Source: Perognathus longimembris pacificus (taxonomy: Eukaryota; Chordata; Mammalia; Rodentia; Heteromyidae). Taken from it: a stretch of 64,000 nt of DNA. Below, in pieces: positions 1-10,429 of this stretch (positions are counted from its first letter, which is position 1; each line of letters starts with the position of its first letter). Location: NCBI RefSeq assembly GCF_023159225.1, contig NC_063177.1, forward strand, positions 16,330,673 to 16,394,672, in the 5' to 3' direction. Both the position numbers and the translations under genes were made by a program. The notes under the pieces are model-generated. The model ran no database searches. It was not told the origin of the DNA and saw nothing but the letters and a program-made list of their open reading frames with translations.

Positions 1-614
1 TCCTCATTCCTTTAGCCTGCTCAGTCATACCATGTGCTTCAAATACATGTTTTCAATTCCAGTTCTCTTTCACCTATCTTTGTGGTGGGGGTACTGGAAC
101 CTGTGCATCCTCATTTTGTTCTATTCTGGAGGAGTAGGAGAGGTAGTTGGGTCAGAGTGCCAGAAAAGCAGAAGTATATGGATTTCATAGCCACATGCAC
201 AAGTGTTTGTGGGGCAGGGAACTTCTAATGGAAAACATTTGTGTTGCATAGAAAACAGAGCACGGCCTGGTTAGAGTCTGTCTTCTCTGTCTGTCAGTCT
301 GTTCCCTACTCGAACTAGTCATTGTTCTCCTGGGAGTCTCGGGCGTATTGTGGTTTCTTCTGAGTTTGCTATTCTCTAATCTTGCCAGAGTTTTTGTGTC
401 ATGGGTGGCCCCACGTGGGTTTTGGAGTGGGACTGCAAGAGTGGTGAGTAATGAATGATTCTGAGGGTACTCAAGCACACATATGGGCTTTGGACCCTTT
501 GGAGGGTTCTCTTCAGGACCAAAAAGGGTCCCAGAGCAGACCATGGGAGAAACATGCTTAGGCTCACACAGATGTTTTTGTTGTTGTCATTTTGAGAGGT
601 TGTTGTTGTTAGTT
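1..614. other. No recognisable feature
   Basis: No repeat, RNA gene or convincing coding region seen. Short open frames on both strands lack domains. A small TTG-rich run lies near 590-612. Confidence 0.5.
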
Positions 615-892
615 TTTTTTTTAGTTTTTCTTTTTGGCAGTACCAGGGTTTAAATTCAAGGCCTCCAGGGTCTTGAGGTTTTGCCTAGACTAGCTTCTGA
701 CTGGTCTGTAGCCTCCCATGTAGGTAGGATTACAGTTGTGAGCCACCTTGCCCAGTTTTGTTTTGTTTTTTTTGAGATTGGGGGGCTTACTAACTTTTTA
801 CTATGGCTAGCTTTGAACCACGGTCCTCCTGTTAGCCTCTAGCCAGTAGGTAGGAACCATATAGGCTTGAACCATATCATCATGCCCAACCC
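615..892 (-). mobile_element. Two old 7SL/B1-type SINE monomers, head to tail
   Basis: Each begins with a poly-T run (reverse-strand A-tail) and contains the reversed 7SL-type signature 'AGGATTACAGTTGTGAGCCACC' (first, to about 756) or a decayed form of it (757-892). Both are strongly diverged. Confidence 0.6.
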
Positions 893-2225
893 CAGAGCCT
901 TTTTTTAGTGACTGCTTTCATTGCTAGCAAAGAAAAAAACTAGAAAAATGGAGACAAGGGTTCAGAAAGCTTACTGTTTGGGCTTGCCATTTCATTTGTA
1001 AATGTTCCTCAGGGATGCACCTGGGTGCCCAAACTGACAGGCTGATGTCAGTCAGGTTGTGTGGCTGGGTTCTCTTTGGGACATACAGAAGAGAGAGTGC
1101 TAGTTTCCCTGAGGATAGTGTCACTCCAAGATATGAAAGAATTACTGTAACTTGAGATGTGTCTTTTTCCCCCTTATAGCTCCCCTGAAATTCACATTTG
1201 TTCATAATTTTTTAAAGGAAAGAAAGAAAATGAAAAAATAAAAAAGCAACTTAACTCAGAGATTTCTGGGTCCCCAAGAAGGTACTTCACCAATGTGGTT
1301 TTCACATTTTCATAGTTTTGGCTGGTGAATAAGATTGAGCAGAAATTCTCCTTCCCCTGATAACAATACATTCAGATGCAGGATCAGGAGGGAGTGGATT
1401 AAAACCAGACGGTGGATGATTAATACTTTTGCTTATAGAGGTAGACATAGCAGCTTCCTCCATTTAAATTTTTTTAAACTTTTCTTTGCATTTGCATTTG
1501 TATATGTGCATAATTTGTATTTGTGTGCTCATGAAGGTTCTCTAGATGCACTCAGAAAGTGCTAGGTAGATTATTCTGTGAAGAAGGGTTGTGAAGACCT
1601 GCCACTATGACAGAGTGGGAATGTGTTCTTTTTTTTTTAGTTTAAAGGCTCTCTTAGCTCTCCAGGTCCTGCTGTAACACACATTTTTATCCACCAGACC
1701 CACTGTTTCCTGTGGCCATGTGACCTTATAAAATGTTTTTTCTTTTAAAATATTGTACTTTTGGAGGGGCCTCTCCCCATCATTTCATTACTAGATACAA
1801 TGATATTAAAAGAACTTTATTATTACAGGAGTACTTTATGTTTTTGACCTCACTCACTGAAAACATGACAGATTTCTTAGAGTATGCTCTAAATGAGAGG
1901 TTGGCAGGTGTTTGTTTATTATTAAAATGCATTGAGGATTTATTTTTATTAGATTCTGTGCATATTAACCCATATAGGCCATGAGGCCTCCAGTTAGCCT
2001 AGGCCTCTGATTTCCCTGGTGATTTAAACTTGCATATGCTTTCCTGTGTGTAGAAACAGACCTCTGCCCAAATGAAACAGGAAATGAAGGGGGAGAAGGA
2101 AAACCAGGCTGGACTTGGTATCTTTTTTTATCTGCATAAAGAAGGTTGTTTTATCTCTGGAACAATGAAAAGTTTGAGGCACAAAGGGCATAAAATTCCT
2201 TTTATCTCAACAGGAAGTAGATTTG
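893..2225. other. No recognisable feature
   Basis: AT-rich sequence without recognisable repeats, RNA genes or coding signal. It contains a duplicated 'CATTTGCATTTG' near 1489 and scattered short open frames. Confidence 0.45.
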
Positions 2226-2694
2226 TGTGTGCATGTGTATGTGTGCTGGTCCTGGGGCTTGAACTCAGGTCTTGGGAGCTGTCCCAAGCTTTTTTGCTAA
2301 AGACTAGTGCTTTATCACTTTAGCCAAAGCTCCACTTTCAGCTTTTTTTTTTTTTTTTTTTTTTGGGCCAGTCCTGGGCCTTGGACTCAGGGCCTGAGCA
2401 CTGTCCCTGGCTTCCTTTTTGCTCAAGGCAAGCACTCTGCCACTTGAGCCACAGCGCCACTTCAGGCCATTTTCTGTATATGTGGTGCTGGGGAATTGAA
2501 CCCAGGGCCTCATGTATACGAGGCAAGCTCTCTCACCACTAGGCCATATCCCCAGCCCTCACTTTCAGCTTTTGGGGGTTAGTTAGAGATATGAGTCTCA
2601 TGTACTTTACTGCCCAGGCTGGCCTCAACTGTGTTCCTCAAATCTGAGGCTCCTGAATCGCTAGGATTATAGGCATGAACCACTGGCACCTGGT
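2226..2694 (-). mobile_element. 7SL-Geo dimeric SINE, split by a younger SINE
   Basis: Reading on the minus strand, a 7SL-type head (2574-2694, reversed 'GGATTATAGGCATGAACCACTGGC') continues into a Geo-type tail (2226-2342) that ends in a TG/CA-rich tail. The element is cut by the IDL-Geo copy at 2343-2558, so it is older than that copy. Confidence 0.8.
2343..2558 (-). mobile_element. IDL-Geo SINE
   Basis: Poly-T of about 22, then a complete reversed Geo arm and ID-like arm ending 'CCATATCCCCAGCCC'. Flanked by a 13-bp TSD, CACTTTCAGCTTT (2333-2345 and 2560-2572), which shows L1-mediated insertion into the older 7SL-Geo element. Confidence 0.92.
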
Positions 2695-3333
2695 GAGAAA
2701 GTAGCTTTTAAGTTGGGGGTGAAAGTAGGTTGTCTGGGCCCCTCACACTGTAACTCTTTGTACTCCATTCACAGAATGGAGAAATGTTCCTCTCATTCAC
2801 CCCTTTCCCCAGGAACTCTGAGACCAAGATACATACACAGTTCTGTAATTATCACAATTAAATTACAGTATCACATTTCTCTCACTCCCCCCCAATTGAC
2901 TCATACAACCAACTCCTCTCCCTGCCTTCATTCCTAGATAATTTTTCATCTGTTTATTGTCTCTATAACTTACCAGAATCATATCATATATAGCTTTTTC
3001 AATCTGGCAAATTCATCTGTGGTTGTTGTCTGTATCAGTAGTTCATTTTACTGTTATTGTATAGATATGCTACTTTTGTTTTTACCTATGCAGCTGATGA
3101 ACATTTGAGATCTTGGAAATTTTGATAGTCATGGATAGTTCTGATATAAGTATTTGTTAAAAGAACCAATACCTAGGAATGGAATGGATGGTTCATATGG
3201 TAAGTGTATGTTTAACATAAAAACTGCCTACCTGTTTTCCAAAGAGACTGTACTACTATTGTATTCCTGCCATCAGTGTATGAGAATTACAGTTGTTCAG
3301 TATCCTTGTTAGCACTTAGTACTGTCAGGATTT

Positions 3334-3527
3334 TCCTTCCTTCCTTCCTTCCTTCCTTCCTTCCTTCCTTCCTTCCTTCCTTCCTTCCTTCCTTCCTTCC
3401 TTTCTTCCTTCCTTCCTTCCTTCCCTCCCTCCCTCCCTCCCTCCCTCCCTCCCTCCCTCCCTCCCTCCCTCCCTCCCTCCCTCCCTCCCTCTCTTCCTCC
3501 CTCCCTCCCTCCTTCCCCCCCCCTTTC
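3334..3527. repeat. (TTCC)n-(CTCC)n polypyrimidine tract
   Basis: About 194 bp of nearly pure pyrimidine on the plus strand. TTCC units pass into CTCC units with few interruptions. It sits exactly at the A-tail side of the minus-strand SINE that follows, so it probably grew from the SINE tail. A purine/pyrimidine mirror tract like this can in principle form triplex DNA. Confidence 0.95.
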
Positions 3528-3706
3528 TTTTTTGGTTGTGGAGCTTGAACTCAGGGCCCTGGCAATGTCCCTGAGGGTGGTTAATTGGAGCTAAGAGTCT
3601 CACAGTTAATAAAATGCCCAGGCTTAAGCTGGCTTCAAACTGTGATCCTGAGATCACAGCCTCTGCCATAGCTAGGATTACAGGCATGAGCCACCAGCAC
3701 CTGGCT
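3528..3706 (-). mobile_element. 7SL-Geo SINE with shortened Geo tail
   Basis: Reversed 7SL head ('GATTACAGGCATGAGCCACCAGCACC') plus a shortened Geo tail ('GGGCCCTGGCAATGTCCCTGAG'). The middle of the Geo arm is missing relative to other copies. Inserted in the old L1. Confidence 0.8.
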
Positions 3707-3990
3707 ATTTTTCTTTGAGTCATTGTAATTCCCCATTGTGGTTTTAATTTGTTTTTCTCTGATGGCTAATGACGTTGAGCATCATTTCATGTGTTTATTT
3801 GTTGTATGTACATCTTCTTCGGTGAAATAAGTGTTCACATCTTTTGCATATTTTAAAATCGAACAATTTGTTTTCTTAGTCTTGTGAGGTCTTTATATAC
3901 TCTGGATACACGTCCTTTGTCATATACATATGTGTTGCAAATATTTTCTTTCAATCTGTGGCAGGTCTTTCATTTCAGAGACTTAAATTT

Positions 3991-4588
3991 TGACTGATTA
4001 AATGCTGAAAGCTGAAGGTTTCAGACTTTCTTGGTAGAGGAAAGTAAGAAAACTGAGATCTTGGTCAGCACAAACATGTGAGGATCACCCCTTTTGAAGC
4101 TGTTTATTTAAAATAGGGAGGAAAGGGGTGAACTAAGATTGAGTTGTGCAGACAAATGTCAGAAGCTTTTTTCATTTCTTTCCCTCTCTCCTGCCTGGGC
4201 TCTACTTCCCATCATTCCAGATCCATTGAGGCCTCATCAGCTCTGGAAAACTCCCAACAGCATAATCAGGCCAGCTTCTTGCCCAGAGTATGTCCCTGTG
4301 GTGAAGTCCCTAATCCATCTCATCCAAGGAACCCCCTCTGTGAAGAGCTGCTTTCCGCCTCTGCTGGACTCTGCAAGCATGCCTCTGCAGAGCTAGTCAG
4401 GGCTCTGCCACTCAGGGTTCTGCCCTGAGAGCAGATTGGCACAGTCAGCCCCTGAGACAGGTGGGGTTCAGTTCTCAGAACATACATTAAATGTGGATGA
4501 GTTATTTACTTATCATGCAATTCTTTCCACAAGGAAGCCCTCCCTGCACCATTGAACAAAAGTCAAGAAAAGATGGAATCTTGTCACT
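3991..4588. other. No recognisable feature
   Basis: No repeat recognised. Two overlapping open frames at 4139-4428 have no recognisable domain and look fortuitous. Confidence 0.4.
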
Positions 4589-4683
4589 TTGCTTGTTTGT
4601 TTGTGACTGGATTCTACTGTGTACTACAGGCTGACATCCACCTCCTGAGTGCTGGGATTACAGGCTTATGTCACTACTCCTGG
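4589..4683 (-). mobile_element. 7SL/B1-type SINE monomer
   Basis: Reversed B1-like sequence with 'GAGTGCTGGGATTACAGGCTTATG' and a TTTG-rich tail at its start. Confidence 0.75.
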
Positions 4684-5984
4684 AAAATCTTGTTATTTAA
4701 TTGCTGATCCCCTTTGAATTGCTTTTCTTAAATGGAATTTGCCACCAACTACACCTTTGCAGAGTTGCTTTTTTTTTTTCTTTTCTGCATGATAACATGG
4801 ATCACTAACACTGAATGTGATGGTCAGAGGCCTGCTTTGGTACTAGAGAGCCATCCATTTCTCCAAGATAATGGTGTCTGGTCAAGGCTCTCTGGCTTCT
4901 GACCCTAGTAGGAGTGATGTGTATGGAAAAGAATTTCTGACCCTTTACTAATCTTAGTTATTTGAATGCCTTTTTGTAAACAAAGCAGCAGCTTCCAGCT
5001 TTTCATTTTCTTCTCATAAAGGTACATATTCCTCTCCTTACTAAGGACAAATAAATTCAATTGGAAAATAAAACCATAATATAGAATTCTAGTTCACATT
5101 GCTTTAAAAACAGAAGGAGGGGTTAAAAACAAGTTCTGCAGTAAATCAGCAAATGTAGAATATAAGTGAAATGATCCCATCTGGAAAACCCTACCAATAG
5201 TGCCATGGCTGGTTTGTGAAGCAATGCAGATTGAAGAGTAAAAAAAGACCCTGTAGTCTTGAAAGATGACAAGCTCCTTAATTGATGTCCATTTCAGCTG
5301 GTACTGTGCCAGCTTATGTTGGCCCCAGTCCAGCGTTCCTGTAATTTGGGAGCCAGGTGTGAAGGATTTTTGTTCCATCTTGTTCCCCAGCATCTACAAA
5401 AGCCTCACACATCTCACTTGAGGCAGCAGCACTCTGTAGAAACAGATGTACAAGTAGAGGTGGAAGGAAGTATTACAGCTGGGTTGTGGGTATTAAAAAG
5501 AAAAAGTCTTTCTCACACTCAAGTAAGACTAGGTTTGAGGGTTAGTAGAAAAAGTATTTCGTAGCCTTGGTATGAGTTGTAACTACTAATATCCTAATTA
5601 GACTGGCAGTCTTTGTGACTTTTCAAAATGTCTTATTAGACATAGGCAAAAAACCTTTCATCATTTGCTTTGTTTGACTATGGGAATCACATATTAAGCC
5701 CAATATAAGGAATATCTCAAGATTGCCCTCAAAGTTGTATCTGATCACCATGGCATGTGAGGATCAAGAGAACAGAAGCACCTGAGAGATTAACTTTCAG
5801 TGTCTGGGAACATAATTATTTTCTTTGGAGCTGTTGAGGAACACATTAAAAAATACTTAACAGTATCCATCCAGTGCATTGATTTGGCCCTTGATTCTGT
5901 AGACTGTGAACACAATAGGCCAAAGATACTCTTTCCAGAATCCAACAAGCACTCTGTCACTTGAGCAACAACCCCTAACCCTTT
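4684..5984. other. No recognisable feature
   Basis: About 1.3 kb of unique-looking sequence with no supported gene. The 3' end (about 5940-5985) contains a decayed ID-like scrap, 'CAAGCACTCTGTCACTTGAG'. Confidence 0.4.
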
Positions 5985-6215
5985 TTGCTTTATTTATTTT
6001 TCAGATAGGCTCTCACACTTTTTGTCCAGGCCTGCCTAGACTGAGATCCTCCTCTCTGTGCCTTCCTGTAGCTGGGATTATAAGTGTTAACCACCATACT
6101 CAGCTTCTTTGTTGAGATGGAGTCTCAAGAACTTTTGCTAGGCTGGCCTCAAGCCACAACCCCCCTGATTTCTGCCTCTGAGTAGCTAGAATAACAAGAA
6201 TTAGCCACCAGACCT
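5985..6215 (-). mobile_element. Two 7SL/B1-type monomers in tandem
   Basis: Reversed B1-like units at about 5985-6103 ('GCTGGGATTATAAGTGTTAACCACC') and 6104-6215 ('GAGACGG'-like head decayed, 'TAGCTAGAATAACAAG'). Both are diverged. Confidence 0.65.
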
Positions 6216-6228
6216 AATCATTTTAACC

Positions 6229-6460
6229 TTTTTTTTTGTTTGTTTGTTGTTGTTGTTGTTGTTGTTTTTTGCCAGTCCTGGGCTTGGACTTAGGGCCTGA
6301 CCACTGTCCCTGGCTTCTTTTTGCTCAAGGCTAGCCCTCTGCCACTTCAGCCACAGTGCCACTTCTGGCCATTTTCTGTATATGTGGTGCTGGGGAATCG
6401 AACCCAGGGCTTCATGTATATGAGGCAAGCACTGTTGCCACTAGGCCATATTCCCAGCCC
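6229..6460 (-). mobile_element. IDL-Geo SINE
   Basis: The reversed tail is T-rich with a (GTT)n expansion, then reversed Geo and ID arms ending 'CCATATTCCCAGCCC'. Imperfect TSD TTAACC(A)TTTTT is seen on both sides. Confidence 0.88.
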
Positions 6461-6473
6461 CTTAACCATTTTT

Positions 6474-6675
6474 TTTTTTTGGCCAGTCCTGGGCCTTGAA
6501 CTCAGGGCCTGAGCACTGTCCCTGGCTTCCTTTTTGCTCAAGGCTAGCACTCTGCCACTTGAGCCACAGCGCCACTTCTGGCCGTTTTCTGTATATGTGG
6601 TACTGGGGAATTGAACCCAGGGCCTCATGTATAGGAGGCAAGCTCTCTTGCCACTAGGCCATATCCCCAGCCCCC
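6474..6675 (-). mobile_element. IDL-Geo SINE
   Basis: Full-length reversed copy immediately downstream of the previous one. TSD CTTAACCATTTTT at 6461-6473 and 6676-6688. A further copy of the same word lies at 6700-6713. Confidence 0.92.
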
Positions 6676-7016
6676 CTTAACCATTTTTTTTTCTGTCCCC
6701 TTAACCATTTTTTAAAGCATGCACTTCTGTGGCATTAAATATATCCACATTATTATGCAGTCTGTCACCAGAACTTGTCATCTTCGCCAATAAATAATAA
6801 CTCCCCATTCCATCTCCCCCTAGTTTTGGGCAATTACAATTCTGTTTTCTCTCTCTATGAATTTGGCTCTCTATGAATGTCATATAAACCTCAAATTTGT
6901 CCGTTTGTGACTGGCTTATTTTACTTAATGTCATGTCTTCAGTGTTTATCCATGTTGTAGCATGTCGAAATTTCCTTCATTTTTTAGGGCACATTAATCC
7001 TAACTATTCAAAGAGA

Positions 7017-7197
7017 TGAGTTCTGAAGACTAAGGTTTCAAGCTAGTTCGAGCAGACAAATCTATGAGACTTATTTCCAATTAATCAGAAAAAAGCCAGA
7101 AGTTGAGCTGTGGCTCAAGTGGTAGAACACCAGCCTTCAGCAGAAAAAAAAGTGAGAGCATGAAGCCCAGAGTTCAAGAGGCCCTAGTACTAGCACA
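7017..7197 (+). mobile_element. 7SL-Geo SINE, 5'-truncated, archaic tail
   Basis: Retains the end of the 7SL head ('GTTTCAAGCTAGTTCGAGCAGAC') and a Geo-type tail with a clear tRNA-like A box (GTGGCTCAAGTGGTAGAACA) and B-box-like AGAGTTCAAG. The tail is of an old type, with 'GAGAGCATGAAGCCC'. Confidence 0.75.
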
Positions 7198-7283
7198 GAT
7201 TATTTTCCTTCCTTTGCAAAACCAAATAATATTTTGTTATAGATGTATACCACACTTTGCTTATCCATTCATCTGAGTGTTTT

Positions 7284-7363
7284 TGTTTGTTTGTTTGTTG
7301 CTTACTAGGGTTTGAACTCAGGCCTGCTGCCTTGCTAGACAAGCACCTTTGCCACTCAAGCCC
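7284..7363 (-). mobile_element. ID-type SINE monomer
   Basis: Starts with a (TTTG)n tail. It has reversed ID features 'GTTTGAACTCAGGCCTG' and 'TGCTAGACAAGCACC', and ends in AAGCCC. Inserted in the old L1. Confidence 0.7.
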
Positions 7364-7582
7364 TTCATTTATTGATTGACTTGTGGGTTGCTTCCACCTT
7401 TTTGCTGTTGTGAGCCATGCCACAATGAACAAAGATGTACCAGTATCTCTTTTGGGAACTTTCTGTTGGTTTTTTTAGGTATATACCCAAGAATAGAATT
7501 GCCACTCATAGGTAATTCTATGTTTAGATTTCTGAGAAATTGTCACCATTTCTCACAACAGCTATATAGAGATATATATGAT

Positions 7583-7605
7583 ATGTATCATCATATATGA
7601 TACAT
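7583..7605. repeat. Short perfect inverted repeat
   Basis: ATGTATCAT and ATGATACAT form a 9-bp stem around a 5-nt CATAT loop, within an AT-rich microsatellite-like patch inside the L1. Confidence 0.7.
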
Positions 7606-7805
7606 GTGTATACTTTTACATTCTAACTATACCAGTGTTCCAGTTTCTCCACATTCTCGCCAACATTTATTATTTTCTAAATTTTTGTATTTTGGTTTTG
7701 TTTGTTTGATAAGGCTTCCTAGTAGGTATAAATTTTATTTTCTCATTATGTTTTTCATTTTGCATTTTCCTGATGACTAGTGATGTTGAGTATCTTTTCA
7801 TGTAT

Positions 7806-7896
7806 TTATTTGTGTATGTCTGTGTGTATTCTGAGAGCAAACCCAGGGCCTAGAACATGGTGAGAAAATATTACCTTAAGCTGTATCCCAGCCCAT
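7806..7896 (-). mobile_element. ID-type SINE monomer, decayed
   Basis: Reversed ID remnants 'CAAACCCAGGGCCTAGAACATG' and 'AAGCTGTATCCCAGCCC', preceded by a TG-rich tail. Confidence 0.55.
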
Positions 7897-7945
7897 TATA
7901 CATTTTAAAAATAGAAATTTTGCTTTCTCAGTTGATTGATCTTGA

Positions 7946-8599
7946 TTGCCTGAGTATTCTCTTCTTCCTTTTGAGGCAAAGAGAGGCAGAAGCCAGGTGG
8001 AATAAAAGACAGTGTCCTGTGTGGACTGATTGTGGCACTAGACTATCCATATCACTTCTCTGGGCTCCTGTAACTTTTTTAAGAAAATTAATCTGTAACT
8101 TCCCTACCCTCAACTTTCCTATTGTAAGAATAGAAGGAGATCAAGTCTGTGAAATCACCTTGAAACATTACATGAAAGTACAATATAGATATTATCATCT
8201 GGGCCATTAAGTCTATTATTGCAGAAATTCTTCATCAAACCTAATAAGGTAAGACACATTTATCATCTTTTTGCCTTTAACCAAACATTGTAGGTTTCTT
8301 TGGTAGGTGAGGAAAACAAAACATAGCTGATCTACTTACTCAATAGCTCTTCATGTCCCAGCCTGAACTCTCTTCTCCGAACTCAGTGAGGGGTCAGTTC
8401 CTTGTCCTGTATTTTCCCCCCAAAATATGACCACACAGTCTGAGCAGCTTTTTTAGGGATGTGGATCATTGGCCTCATTACTTCCATATAAAGTAAGTAT
8501 ATTATATAATGTAACAGATACCTGCTGCTTAGTACTTGCCAAGCACAAGTATGTTTCCCCTATACCTTGCCAGGTGTTATTTAAAATTTGTGTTACTGG

Positions 8600-8640
<41 letters not shown>

Positions 8641-9227
8641 CGCTTCAACACACATTGTTGTATTTTATTTTATTAATCATGTCCTCTAGGCTCTGTTTCT
8701 CCTGTAATTTCTTTGCTTCAGAAAAGTAAAATATTCAGGGAAGGATGTAGATCTGAAGGACTAAAAGCTGTGAAATCTACTTAAAAGTATCATTCATCTC
8801 CTCAGTAGCAGTTGCTCTAAGTTAGAATCTGGACGGCTCCAAAGCGCAAAGTGGTTGGTGCTCCCAAAACTGATGTAGCTTCCTAATAGAGTTCAGAATG
8901 TGGGTGGTCAGGCTCTCCTTTGTATGACTGCTAGTTCAAAGTATATTGTCTTGGGAAATTTTGGAGGACAGTGCAGCAACTTCAGCATAGCTTTATCTGT
9001 TACAGTCATAGAGATTTCAGTTCTTTTTAAAATTTTTAAAATAATAAACATCATGTTCTTGATGCAGCTTTCCACAATATCAGAACATAGTCTCATTTTT
9101 GTTTAGAGCACTGTTAGGTAACCCAGGAACTGCTACTGAAGGAGGAAACATTATCTTCATTACCTTTTAGTTTTGTGGCTTTGCTGATTTTTGGCTCAGG
9201 TGGGATATTGCATTTTGGAGAATTATA
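7946..9227. other. No recognisable gene
   Basis: Unique-looking sequence apart from the TG microsatellite at 8601-8638. Weak MIR-like wording near 8540-8590 ('GCCAAGCACAAGTATG') is too decayed to call. Short open frames have no recognisable products. Confidence 0.4.
8601..8638. repeat. (TG)n microsatellite
   Basis: Nearly pure TG dinucleotide run of about 19 units. Confidence 0.95.
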
Positions 9228-9328
9228 AGGTTTTTTTTTTGCGGCGGGGGGGCGGTTGACAGCACTGGAGATTGAACTCATGGCTTCACATTTGCTAGGC
9301 AGGCACTTGAGCCCCACTTCTAGCCCTT
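9228..9328 (-). mobile_element. ID-type SINE monomer
   Basis: Poly-T, an unusual GC-rich 'GCGGCGGGGGGGCGG' segment, then reversed ID sequence 'GATTGAACTCATGGCTTCACA' and 'CCCCACTTCTAGCCC'. Confidence 0.7.
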
Positions 9329-9334
9329 TTGTGT

Positions 9335-9482
9335 CTTGGTTATTTTTAATTAAAAAAAAATTTTAATGGAAGGAAATTGTATTGGTTTATATCAAGTATT
9401 AGAGGGAAGGATTCATTGTCATATCTATATTGTTATACTGTATTCAAATCAATTTTACCCCCTGTATCACCCTCCCTGTCTT
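9335..9482 (-). mobile_element. Possible L1 3'-UTR fragment
   Basis: AT-rich block ending in 'TTTACCCCCTGTATCACCCTCCC'. It resembles the blocks at about 26290-26570 and 52715-52860 in layout and in a pyrimidine-rich end, consistent with a reversed L1 3' UTR. No ORF is available to confirm this. Confidence 0.3.
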
Positions 9483-9655
9483 AATTATTTTTGAGGTAGG
9501 GTCTGGTTTTATGCCTGGGCTGACCTTGGCTCTGATGTTACTACTACTTGTGATTCCTTCTGTTGCTGGGGATAACAAGCACTGCCACTGTAGCTAAGTC
9601 CTTGTGCCTCCTCCACTCAGCTGGGATGACAGGTAACACTACTGCCTAGCCATTG
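9483..9655 (-). mobile_element. 7SL/B1-type SINE, diverged
   Basis: Reversed B1-like 'TTTGAGGTAGGGTCTGG' and 'GCTGGGATGACAGGTAACACTAC'. It appears to contain a partial internal duplication of the B1 end ('GTTGCTGGGGATAACAAGCAC' earlier in the copy). Confidence 0.6.
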
Positions 9656-9911
9656 GTCAAGATGGAGTCTCAGTTACCTATCCATATCTGATTAAAGTAT
9701 TTATCCCAATGTAATTAATTGCCTTAAATTTTTCTTTGTGAGAATGCACATATTAACTAGTAACCTTTTCTCTTATTTAATGTTTTATTTTTTTTCTCCT
9801 AGGTTGTAATTTACCTTCTACTTTAAAATGACATACTGTTTGTGGCATATGATTTTTATAAATTTATATTGAAGGATACAGTTTTACATCTAGAGATTGA
9901 AGTAAAGAAAG

Positions 9912-10017
9912 GTGGAGTCTTGTGAATGTGTATTACCCAGTCTATCCTCAAACCATTATTCCTATCTCTGCATCCCAGGTATCTAGGATTGCAGGTGTGA
10001 GCCAACACACCCAGGTA
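9912..10017 (-). mobile_element. 7SL/B1-type SINE monomer
   Basis: Reversed B1 core 'TATCTAGGATTGCAGGTGTGAGCC' with degraded flanks. Confidence 0.65.
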
Positions 10018-10048
10018 CAAATATCTTTTCACTTAAGTCTTTCATTTT

Positions 10049-10321
10049 GTGTGTGTGTGTGTGTGTTTGTGTGCGTGCGCGCGCGCACACACATGCTGGT
10101 CCTAGGGCTTGAATTTGGGGGCCTGGGCACTGTCCCTGAGCTCTTTTGCTCAAAGCTAGCATTCAACCACCTGAGCCACAGCTCCACTTCTTGCTTTTTG
10201 TGGTTAATTGGAGATAAGAGTCTTATGGACTTTTTCTGCCTGGTCTGGCTTTGAACCTTGATTCTCAGATCTCATCCTCTGAGTAGCTAGGATTACAGGT
10301 GTCAGCCACCAGTACCCACCT
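10049..10321 (-). mobile_element. 7SL-Geo SINE with (GT)n/(GC)n tail
   Basis: Reversed Geo tail and 7SL head ('GTAGCTAGGATTACAGGTGTCAG'). The A-tail side is replaced by about 45 bp of alternating purine-pyrimidine, GT passing into GC and then CA (10049-10094), a Z-DNA-type sequence. Confidence 0.88.
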
Positions 10322-10429
10322 AGCTCCTTCTCTTTCTCATAATCTGATCATCTTTGAATTTTCTTAAAAGCCTATTTCTGAAAACACAAATGAGAAGCTG
10401 CCAGGAATCTAGGCTCATGCAACTGAAAT

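Larger units (their letters stand above)
2940..3990 (-). mobile_element. Old L1 ORF2 fragment, interrupted
   Basis: Diverged L1 recognised from ORF2 3'-region landmarks in reverse, such as 'GCTGATGAACATTTGAG', 'CCTAGGAATGGAATGGATGG', 'TTGTGGTTTTAATTTG' and 'GTTGCAAATATTTTCTTTC'. A microsatellite and a SINE (3334-3706) separate the two halves. The frame is destroyed. Confidence 0.7.
6714..7945 (-). mobile_element. Old L1 ORF2 fragment, interrupted
   Basis: Patches at 6714-7010, 7205-7283, 7364-7800 and about 7897-7945 show reversed L1 landmarks in collinear order: 'TTTATCCATGTTGTAGCATG', 'CAATGAACAAAGATGTACC', 'GGTATATACCCAAGAATAG', 'CTCCACATTCTCGCCAACA' and 'GATGACTAGTGATGTTGAG'. Frames are broken throughout. 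Three SINEs interrupt it. Confidence 0.78.

Noticed and set aside
2304..2526. Open frames encoding SALGSIPQHHIYRKWPEVALWLKWQSASLEQK-like proteins, repeated about 30 times across the window
   Set aside because: They are translations of the IDL-Geo SINE in its various frames and strands, not a protein family.
3276..3723. Proline/serine/leucine-repeat and GREGRKE-repeat open frames (also at 44115-44371 and 25853-26016)
   Set aside because: They are translations of the (TTCC)n/(CTCC)n microsatellites.
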